Of a stretch of DNA of 8,887 bases, positions 1 through 6,153 are shown one piece after another. The stretch is from NCBI GenBank assembly GCA_022566975.1, contig JADFHV010000073.1:1-8887 (forward strand), read 5' to 3'. Below the pieces are notes generated by a model that was not told the origin of the DNA, made no database searches, and saw only the letters and a list, made by a program, of their open reading frames with translations. The stretch is from Chloroflexota bacterium. GTDB lineage: Bacteria; Chloroflexota; Dehalococcoidia; SAR202; UBA11138. The translations under genes and the position numbers were made by a program. Within the stretch, counting starts at the first letter, position 1. Every line of letters begins with the position of its first letter.

Positions 1-1150
1 ATGCGGGCATCACCTCGGCTGCGAACAGCTCGAGCTGCTCCAGGAGCACGCTCTGCGGGGTGCCCACCGGCTGGCCTACGTTCACCTGGTCCAGGCCGGG
101 GTAGCGCTCCTGGACCTCCATCAGCTTCTCGGTGATGAGCTCTGGAGGTCCGCACAGCCACGAGCCCGCTTCCACGGCCTCCTCTATGGTAGGCAGCTTG
201 GTGACCGGCGCCCTCTTGCGGTCGGCGAGCGCCTCGATCTGCTCGTCGGTGATGCCGCGGACGAAGCCGAGAGGGGCGAACATCTTCATGGTCTCCTCGA
301 AGAACGGCCTCGCCCCCTCGATGGCCTTCGCCTGAGTCTCGGCGACGTAGAAGGAGAAACCTATTATCAGGTCCGTGCCCAGCTCCGCGTTTCGGCCAGA
401 CTCGACCAACGCGTCTCTCCACGCGGTGACCACCTTGTCGCTGGCGCCGCCGGCCGCGGCTCCGCCGTCGATCACGCCCTTGATACCGTGCTTTATCATG
501 AAGCTCATGCCCCGTGGGCTGGCGCTGACGATGGGCTGCCAGCACTCGACCGGCCGTCTAAGGGGACGCGGGACGAGGGTGATCTCGTCAAGCTCGTAGC
601 CTCGATACGGCACCCTCGGCGGGATATCGTAGTGCTTGCCGTGGTGGGAGAAGGACGGCTCGTTGAAGGCCTTGAAGATTATGTCGACCTGCTCTTCGAA
701 GAGGTCGCGGTTGGCGTCACCGTCCAGCATCGGAGCGCCGAACACCTCGACCTCGCGGGTGTGGTAGCCGCGTCCGACACCGAAGACCAGCCGGCCTCCG
801 GTCAGGATGTCGGTGGTGGCAAAGTCCTCCGCCAGTCGCAGGGGGTGCCAGATGGGTGCGGTGTTGAAGGCGCAGCCGAACCTGAGGCGCTCGGTCACGT
901 GTGCCAGGTGGAGTGCCAGCAGGATGATGTTGGGGATGCACCCGTAACCCTCGCGCTGGAAGTGGTGCTCGGTCAGCCAGAAGGTGTCGTAGCCGGTCCT
1001 GTCCATGAGCCTGGCGATGGCCTCCGTTTTGTCGAAGACCGTCGCCAGGCGCTCGTCGGAGAGCCAGCGGACGTTGACGGGCGTCCCGTCGAACCCGATG
1101 TCGTCCAGGTCCACGTGGCCGCCAAAGATACTCCCGAACTTGGTTATCAT
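1..1150 (-). CDS. LLM-class flavin-dependent oxidoreductase, downstream tandem copy (3' end beyond window)
   Basis: Luciferase-like monooxygenase family (TIM barrel, FMN or F420 dependent), cytosolic; substrate unknown. I translated the minus strand from the ATG at 1148-1150 through 383 codons to the window edge without a stop. Compared with the neighbouring 395-residue paralog, about 12 C-terminal codons are missing, cut by the window and not by a mutation. The protein begins MITKFGSIFGG and carries the family EHHF motif (residues 61-64) and the TGGRLVFGVGRGYH segment (about 117-130) near the flavin/phosphate-binding part of the barrel. It aligns without gaps to the paralog with about 44 differences in 383 residues. 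It lies 33 bases after the paralog's stop, has only a weak ribosome site (GGAAG about 6 bases before ATG), and is probably co-transcribed and perhaps translationally coupled. The family call is firm; cofactor and reaction are not determined. Confidence 0.93.
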   Translation of the reverse strand, partial: MITKFGSIFGGHVDLDDIGFDGTPVNVRWLSDERLATVFDKTEAIARLMDRTGYDTFWLTEHHFQREGYGCIPNIILLALHLAHVTERLRFGCAFNTAPIWHPLRLAEDFATTDILTGGRLVFGVGRGYHTREVEVFGAPMLDGDANRDLFEEQVDIIFKAFNEPSFSHHGKHYDIPPRVPYRGYELDEITLVPRPLRRPVECWQPIVSASPRGMSFMIKHGIKGVIDGGAAAGGASDKVVTAWRDALVESGRNAELGTDLIIGFSFYVAETQAKAIEGARPFFEETMKMFAPLGFVRGITDEQIEALADRKRAPVTKLPTIEEAVEAGSWLCGPPELITEKLMEVQERYPGLDQVNVGQPVGTPQSVLLEQLELFAAEVMPA

Positions 1151-1183
1151 GCCTCACTTCCAGGCTCGCGACCCGGACCTGGG

Positions 1184-2371
1184 CTAGTCGGCTGGGGCCG
1201 CGGCGGGGGCCTTGCTCTTGAAGGAGGGCATGACCTCTTCTGCGAACAACTCGAGCTGCTCCAGGATCACGCTCTGTGGGGTGCCCACGGGCTGGCCTAT
1301 GTTCACCTGGTCCAGGCCGGGGTAGCGCTCCTGGACCTCCATCAGTTTCTCGGTAATGAGCTCTGGAGGCCCACACAGCCACGCACCCGCCTCCACGGCC
1401 TCCTCGATGGTAGGTAGCTTGGTGACCGGCGCCCTCTTTCGGTCGGCGAGTGCCTCGATCTGTTCGTCGGTCAGGCCGCGGACGAACCCCAGGGGAGCGA
1501 ACATCTTCATGTTCTCCTCGAAAAACGGCCTCGCCTCCTCGATGGCCTTCTCCTGAGTCTCGGCGATGTAGGTGGAGAAGCTTATGATCAGGTCCGTGCC
1601 AGGCTCAGCCTCCCGCCCCGACTCGACCAGCGCGTCTCTCCACGCGGTCACGACCTTGTCGCTGGCACCGCCGGTGGCGGCGCCGCCGCCTATGATGCCC
1701 TTGATGCCGTGCTTGATCATGAAGTCGATGCCCCGGGGGCTGGCGCTGACGATGGGCTGCCAGCACTCGACGGGCCGCCGCAGGGGCCTGGGTACCAGCG
1801 TGACCTCCTCCAGCTCGTAGCCCCGGTACGGGACCTTCGGCGGGATGTCGTACTGCTTGCCGTGGTGAGAGAACGCGGGCTCGTTGAACGCCTTGAAGAT
1901 GATGTCCACCTGCTCCTCGAACAGGTCGCGGTTGGCGTCCTGGTCCAGCATGGGCGCGCCGAAGACCTCCACCTCCCGGGTGTGGTAGCCGCGACCAACG
2001 CCGAATATGATGCGGCCTCCCGTTAGGTAGTCTACGGTGGCGAAGTCTTCCGCCAGCCGCACGGGGTCCCACATGGGCGCGATGTTGAAGGCGCAGCCGA
2101 ACTTGAGGCGCTCGGTCACGTGTGCCAGGTGGAGTCCCAGCAGGATGATGTTGGGGATACACTCGTACCCCTCGCGTTGAAAGTGGTGCTCGGCCAGCCA
2201 AAAGGTGTCGTAGCCTGTCCTGTCCATGACCTTGGCGATGGCCTCGGTCTTGTCGAAGACTCCCGCCAGGCGCTCGTCGGAGAGCCACCGTTCGTTCACC
2301 GGTGTGGCGTCGAAGCCTATGTCGTCCAGGTCCACGTGGCCGGCGAAAAGACTGCCGAACTTGGTTATCAT
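1184..2371 (-). CDS. LLM-class flavin-dependent oxidoreductase, upstream tandem copy
   Basis: This 395-residue luciferase-like monooxygenase family protein is predicted to be a cytosolic TIM-barrel flavin or F420 enzyme oxidising an unknown small organic molecule. Visible motifs are EHHF at 61-64, an Arg-Leu-Ala-Glu-Asp-Phe-Ala segment at about 105-111, and GGRIIFGVGRGYH at 118-130, the family's glycine-rich signature. The C-terminal tail (about 384-395) is Ala/Pro/Lys rich and probably disordered. The ATG at 2369-2371 is supported by a perfect AGGAGGT ribosome site five bases upstream and by the same MITKFGS beginning in the paralog. It is the first gene of a two-gene operon with a sigma70-like promoter 46-73 bases upstream. 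The divergently transcribed neighbour is a small alpha/beta-barrel protein, a fold often found beside oxidoreductases. The family is clear; the substrate is unknown. Confidence 0.95.
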   Translation of the reverse strand: MITKFGSLFAGHVDLDDIGFDATPVNERWLSDERLAGVFDKTEAIAKVMDRTGYDTFWLAEHHFQREGYECIPNIILLGLHLAHVTERLKFGCAFNIAPMWDPVRLAEDFATVDYLTGGRIIFGVGRGYHTREVEVFGAPMLDQDANRDLFEEQVDIIFKAFNEPAFSHHGKQYDIPPKVPYRGYELEEVTLVPRPLRRPVECWQPIVSASPRGIDFMIKHGIKGIIGGGAATGGASDKVVTAWRDALVESGREAEPGTDLIISFSTYIAETQEKAIEEARPFFEENMKMFAPLGFVRGLTDEQIEALADRKRAPVTKLPTIEEAVEAGAWLCGPPELITEKLMEVQERYPGLDQVNIGQPVGTPQSVILEQLELFAEEVMPSFKSKAPAAAPAD

Positions 2372-2416
2372 CCCTGACCTCCTGGCACCGGTCCGATTAT
2401 CCTGGAGCAGGCCCCC

Positions 2417-2444
2417 ATTCTAGAGCAGTGGGGTGCGCTGTCAA
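2417..2444 (-). promoter_or_regulatory. sigma70-type promoter of the LLM operon
   Basis: On the minus strand there is a perfect TTGACA -35 box (2444-2439), a 16-base spacer and a TAGAAT -10 box (2422-2417; five of six matches). The predicted transcript would start near 2410, giving a leader of about 40 bases before the AGGAGGT site and ATG at 2371. Position and orientation fit the LLM pair. Confidence 0.72.
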
Positions 2445-2467
2445 CCCGCCGGACATGGCCCCCTTGC

Positions 2468-2476
2468 TGATATAAT
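2468..2476 (+). promoter_or_regulatory. extended -10 promoter of the alpha/beta-barrel gene
   Basis: TGATATAAT is a perfect extended -10 element (TGn plus TATAAT at 2471-2476). No convincing -35 lies 17 bases upstream, as is usual for extended -10 promoters. The predicted start is near 2483, about 30 bases before the ATG at 2515. It stands back to back with the LLM promoter, whose -35 box is only 23 bases away. Confidence 0.6.
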
Positions 2477-2514
2477 CCGCGGCACCGGACAGACTACGAA
2501 TGGAGGAAAAGACG

Positions 2515-2880
2515 ATGGCCCTGGTGAAGACGAGCTACCTGTTCGCCGCGAGGATGGACGTAGAGCCGGACAAGGAAGAGCTGTTCAACGAGGTGTACGA
2601 CACGGAGCACATCCCCTATCTGTCGGACGTGCCTGGAGTCCTCGGCATCGCACGCTTCAAGACCGATGAGCTGACGATGATGATCGGCGGCGAGCGCCGC
2701 CGAATGGTCGCGGAGAACGAACCCAGATATGCCGCCCTCTACGAGATCGAGAGCCCTGACGTACTGACCAGCGACCGCTGGGCCGAGGCCGTGGAGCGAG
2801 GTCGGTGGGCGGGAGAGGTCAGGCCCCACACCCTGAACCGCCGTCACGTCCTGTTCAGGCGCATCTTTCCGGCCAGTTAA
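2515..2880 (+). CDS. small dimeric alpha/beta-barrel protein (EthD-like)
   Basis: This 121-residue protein appears to be a ferredoxin-like dimeric alpha/beta-barrel of the EthD/antibiotic-monooxygenase type. The clues are a first beta strand (KTSYLFAARMDV, 5-16), a helix rich in Asp and Glu, then the YDTEHIPYL motif at 28-36 followed by VPGV at 39-42. The Y/W-x-x-E-H-x-P pattern before a 'PGV' strand is typical of this group. A later YAALYEIE strand fits a second half of the fold. An ATG at 2500 also opens the frame, but the ATG at 2515 is preferred because GGAGG (2502-2506) stands eight bases before it. Some relatives are small oxygenases, dehalogenating enzymes or accessory subunits; which applies here cannot be told. 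It is transcribed divergently from the LLM operon and may share its regulation. Confidence 0.82.
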   Translation: MALVKTSYLFAARMDVEPDKEELFNEVYDTEHIPYLSDVPGVLGIARFKTDELTMMIGGERRRMVAENEPRYAALYEIESPDVLTSDRWAEAVERGRWAGEVRPHTLNRRHVLFRRIFPAS

Positions 2881-2907
2881 TGGTCAGTCAGGCGTGATTT
2901 AATCGAT

Positions 2908-3013
2908 GTCATTCTGAACGGTAGTGAAGAATCTGGACGGGTTGGGGGACTCCGCGACCTAGCCCGGATGAGCCCCCACACCAGATTCTTCGTCGGGGAC
3001 TCCTCAGAATGAC
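2908..3013. repeat. imperfect inverted-repeat element, MITE-like
   Basis: The ends are inverted copies of each other. The left arm (2908-2936) has GTCATTCTGA, eight unmatched bases, then GAAGAATCTGG. The right arm (2981-3013), read in reverse complement, has GTCATTCTGA, twelve unmatched bases, then the same GAAGAATCTGG. This gives exact 10- and 11-bp stems around an asymmetric internal loop. The 44-base centre may pair further through its GGGGG and CCCCC runs. There is no coding capacity, no T-run as in a terminator, and no clear target-site duplication. From memory, similar GTCATTCTGA...GAAGAATCT palindromes recur in intergenic regions of many bacterial genomes, so this is probably a dispersed non-autonomous repeat. 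Confidence 0.7.
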
Positions 3014-3096
3014 AGGCGGGGCAGTATCGTCTCGAGTCATCGGAACAGGTGTGACTGACCACTAGAGGCTCTATGGCCCTATCGACCGGCTTAAGG

Positions 3097-3112
3097 CGCG
3101 TAATCATACGCG
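3097..3112. promoter_or_regulatory. palindrome CGCGTA-N4-TACGCG ahead of the amidohydrolase gene
   Basis: Perfect 6-bp inverted repeats separated by ATCA lie 22 bases before the TTG start and nine bases before the GGAGGT ribosome site. This could be an operator for a dimeric regulator or a small leader hairpin. No regulator gene is nearby and no clear -10/-35 pair was found, so the role is open. Confidence 0.3.
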
Positions 3113-3134
3113 TAACCGAAGGGAGGTCTGTGCT

Positions 3135-4382
3135 TTGTCTACGATCGTTCTTCACAGAGCCACACTGATCGACGGGACCGGTGGAGACCCTCGCCCAAAT
3201 ACCAGTGTCGTGACCGAGGACGGGGTTATCACCGCGGTCGGCTCCCCTGATTCGATGGCGATCCCGCGGGCCGCGGAGGTTGTAGACCTGGACGGCATGA
3301 CGCTCTTGCCGGGACTGAGCGACGCGCACGTCCACTTCGGGCTGCTAGGCGTGAACCACCGCCACACCGCCGGTCCGGAGGACAACCTGACCACCTACGT
3401 TCTGGACGTGGTGGAGAACATTGAGCTGGCCCTCCAGGAGGGGTTCACCACGGTACGGGACGCGGCAGGGCTCGACCCCGCGTTTGCCTTTGCGGTCGAG
3501 CAAGGGCTGATCAACGGACCGCGAATCTTGCCGGCCGGCTCACCGCTGTCGCAGACCGGTGGTCACGGGGACCAACGGGACCGCTATGAGTCGGCGGTGC
3601 CCGAGTCGGTCCCGGGCATCCTGGCGGCGCCGGAGCTCTGTGACAGCGCGGACGCCGTCCGAGCGGCGGCACGTCGCCAGCTGCGGCTTGGGGCGACCCA
3701 GATCAAGGTCATGGGGTCGGGCGGAGTGATGTCCCAAACCGACAAGCTGGAGAGCGTGCAGTTCACGGTGGAGGAGATCGCTGCCGCGGTCCACGAGGCC
3801 GAGTCCGTCGGCACGTATGTCATGGCCCACTGCCATACTTCGGCCTCTATCGCCAGCTGTCTGGAGGCGGGCGTGAGGTCCATCGAGCACGGCAGCATCC
3901 TGGACGAGCCGACCGCGGCACAGATGGCCGAGCGGGGGGCTTACATGGTGCCGACCCTGCTCATCATGGAGGTGCTGGCACGAGACGCCGAGGCCCAGGG
4001 AATGTCCCACGAAAACAAGATGAAGCTGAGTCAGATACAAGGCCAGATGCCGGTCAGCGTCGGACTGGCCGCCGAGTCCGGTATCAGTGTCGCCTCGGGG
4101 TCGGACCTCCTCGGCAAGCGTCAGACACACCGGGGGGAGGAGCTGAGCATCAAGTCGAAGCTTCTGGGACCGATGGAGGCGATCGTCAGTGCCACCAGCA
4201 CGAATGCCAGGCTGTTCCGCTTAGAGGACAAGGTCGGGGTCGTGAGGGAAGGCATGGCGGCTGACATGGTGGCGGTAGAGGGCGATCCTCTGAGCGACCT
4301 GGACCTGTTCACCGACCCGAACAACGTGAAGGCTGGTGATCAAGGGAGGCCGCGTGGTCAAGGACATACGGTAGGTGGGTAG
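3135..4382 (+). CDS. metal-dependent amidohydrolase (imidazolonepropionase/prolidase-like), C-terminus frameshifted
   Basis: This cytosolic hydrolase of the amidohydrolase superfamily probably cleaves a C-N bond in a cyclic amide, dipeptide or similar compound. It shows an N-terminal composite beta domain with LIDGTGGDP (11-19), then metal ligands in DAHVHFG (His65, His67), the likely carbamylated Lys191 in IKVMGSGG, His232/His234 in AHCHT, His252 in IEHG and Asp324 in SGSD, a complete metal-site set. The start is TTG at 3135, seven bases after GGAGGT. The open frame gives 415 residues. After Lys399 it becomes AGDQGRPRGQG, whereas the next frame reads LVIKGGRVVKDIR and stops at 4372-4374, the usual ending of this family. 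One extra base near 4329-4332 explains this. The catalytic part is intact, so activity may survive. The substrate is unknown. Confidence 0.9.
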   Translation: MSTIVLHRATLIDGTGGDPRPNTSVVTEDGVITAVGSPDSMAIPRAAEVVDLDGMTLLPGLSDAHVHFGLLGVNHRHTAGPEDNLTTYVLDVVENIELALQEGFTTVRDAAGLDPAFAFAVEQGLINGPRILPAGSPLSQTGGHGDQRDRYESAVPESVPGILAAPELCDSADAVRAAARRQLRLGATQIKVMGSGGVMSQTDKLESVQFTVEEIAAAVHEAESVGTYVMAHCHTSASIASCLEAGVRSIEHGSILDEPTAAQMAERGAYMVPTLLIMEVLARDAEAQGMSHENKMKLSQIQGQMPVSVGLAAESGISVASGSDLLGKRQTHRGEELSIKSKLLGPMEAIVSATSTNARLFRLEDKVGVVREGMAADMVAVEGDPLSDLDLFTDPNNVKAGDQGRPRGQGHTVGG

Positions 4383-4517
4383 CTGACCCGCTACCTTGGT
4401 TAAGGCCGGCACACCTGGCACGGCTTGCAACGGTTGCGATGGCGTTGTTCAGAGTGATGCACCGGGGATGGTCCGTTAGTATGCACCCCCCGTCCGCGTT
4501 AGGAGTCCTCCGTTCCG

Positions 4518-4536
4518 CGAAAGGCCCTTCGTTTTT
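4518..4536 (+). terminator. weak terminator-like hairpin before the exporter genes
   Basis: CGAA (4518-4521) and TTCG (4528-4531) can form a 4-bp stem with a six-base loop, followed at once by five T residues. It could end the amidohydrolase transcript. The stem is short, so this is weak. Confidence 0.25.
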
Positions 4537-4565
4537 AGCGGGCCGGAGAATACAATGAGACAACT

Positions 4566-6062
4566 TTGAGACCTCTTTTGGCCGCCCCGCGGCGCCTCGA
4601 TCACAAGTGGTGGGTCTTCGGGACGATAGCCCTGGGGACGTTCGTCTCGGTCCTTGACCAGTCGGGCGTCAACCTGGCACTGCCGCGGCTGGCTACGCAC
4701 TTCGACGCTACCATCCCCGAGGTGCAGTGGGTGACGCTGGGCTACATGCTCACGACAGGGGCACTGCTGCTGCCCATGGGACGGCTGTCGGACATGGTCG
4801 GACGCAAGCGCGTCTACACAAGCGGCCTCGTGGTGTTCGTGGTGGGCGCCCTATTGGCGGGCATCTCGACGGAGCTGCTGGGCGTGATCCTGTTCAAGGT
4901 CCTGCAGGGTGTCGGTGCCGCCATGATCCAGTCCAACGGGATGGCGATAGTCACGTCCACCTTCGCGCCCAGCGAGCGAGGGAAGGCCATCGGACTGTTC
5001 TTGACGGTAGTTGGGGTGGGGGCCATCGCCGGCCCGGTGGTCGGCGGGGCGGTGGTGGGCGCCTTTGGATGGCGCTTCATATTCTTCATGGGCCTGCCAT
5101 TTGGTCTCGCGTCGATAGTAGCGGCTCTGGTCGTCCTGGAGGGACGTTCCGCGGAGGACTCGCTACGTGGGGGAGGTCAAGGCTCCTTCGACTGGGTTGG
5201 CGCGTTCTTGTCGTCCGCGGCGCTGGCCACCTTCCTACTGGTAATGACCAACGCTCACCGCGTGGGCTGGGGGTCGCCCATCGTCGCAGCCGCGATGGCC
5301 GGCGTCGTCATGCTGTTCGTAGCGTTCCTGTGGTGGGAGCGTCGAGCGCCGGACCCCATGCTGGCACTGGAGCTGTTCCGGCGCCGCCTGTTCTCGCTGG
5401 GAAACTCGGCGAGCTTCCTGGTCTTTTTGGCCGGCACTTCGGTCTTCTTCCTCATGCCGTTCTACCTTCAAGGCGTGCTAGGGTACTCTCCAGGTCGGGC
5501 CGGCCTGACGATGGCGCCAACCGCCATCGCTTTCGCGGTCCTCGGCCCGATTTCGGGGCGTCTTTCCGACAGATACGGATGGAAGCGATTTGCCGTCGCT
5601 GGGCTGGTGGCGTCGCTGGTATCGATGCTCATGCTCTCGCGGCTCGGCACCACCGCTTCCGGCGGGCAGGTGGTTACTGCCCTTGCCTTTCAGGGCATTG
5701 GGATGGGCATGTTCTTCTCGCCCAACGCAAGCGCGGTGCTCAGCACTGTCGAGCGTGAGCGGTACGGCATCGCCACCGCCTTCATGAACATGGTGCGCAA
5801 CATCGCCAGTGTCACCGGAGTAGGCCTGGCCACGGCGGTAGTGACCGCGACGATGGGCTCGATGGGCTTCGAGCCAACCCTCGATGCGGTCTCTTCAGGC
5901 GACGCCGCGGGCGCCCGCGAGGCGTTCACTGAAGGTCTTAGCCGCGCCTACATCGTCACGGCCGGCTTCGTCGCGTTGGCCCTCGTGCTCACCATATTCG
6001 GTGGGCACCAGCGGGAGGCTGCACGGGCCGAAGCCGACCGCAGCCTACCCTCGAAGGTCTGA
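4566..6062 (+). CDS. MFS exporter, DHA2/EmrB-QacA type, first of a tandem pair
   Basis: This 498-residue inner-membrane protein with about 14 hydrophobic segments is typical of proton-driven DHA2 drug/metabolite exporters. Visible marks are VLDQSGVNLALP in helix 1 (29-40, with Asp31), the MFS loop motif GRLSDMVGRKRVY (72-84), the antiporter motif C GAIAGPVVGG (152-161), WRFIFFMGLP (169-178), and a second GRLSDRYG loop in the other half. The cargo cannot be inferred. The in-frame start is TTG at 4566, but it lacks a well-spaced ribosome site. GGAG (4545-4548) instead serves an ATG at 4555 that makes only four codons and ends in a TGA overlapping this TTG. The next TTG, at 4578, is an alternative. 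The second exporter follows at once, probably in the same transcript. Confidence 0.93.
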   Translation: MRPLLAAPRRLDHKWWVFGTIALGTFVSVLDQSGVNLALPRLATHFDATIPEVQWVTLGYMLTTGALLLPMGRLSDMVGRKRVYTSGLVVFVVGALLAGISTELLGVILFKVLQGVGAAMIQSNGMAIVTSTFAPSERGKAIGLFLTVVGVGAIAGPVVGGAVVGAFGWRFIFFMGLPFGLASIVAALVVLEGRSAEDSLRGGGQGSFDWVGAFLSSAALATFLLVMTNAHRVGWGSPIVAAAMAGVVMLFVAFLWWERRAPDPMLALELFRRRLFSLGNSASFLVFLAGTSVFFLMPFYLQGVLGYSPGRAGLTMAPTAIAFAVLGPISGRLSDRYGWKRFAVAGLVASLVSMLMLSRLGTTASGGQVVTALAFQGIGMGMFFSPNASAVLSTVERERYGIATAFMNMVRNIASVTGVGLATAVVTATMGSMGFEPTLDAVSSGDAAGAREAFTEGLSRAYIVTAGFVALALVLTIFGGHQREAARAEADRSLPSKV

Positions 6063-6153
6063 GGCAGGACCCTACGCTACCTATGCTCAGAGCGTTTGGT
6101 CCGGCGCGAAGGATCGTCGAAAGTGGTGGGCGTACTCGGCCATCGCCATCGGC

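Noticed and set aside
488..1417. 309-codon plus-strand open frame
   Set aside because: It runs antisense across both LLM genes and their spacer; its length reflects high GC and the repeated codon pattern of the paralogs, and the translation has no protein-like features.
3540..4130. 196-codon minus-strand open frame
   Set aside because: It is antisense to the amidohydrolase, which has a complete metal-ligand set in the plus frame.
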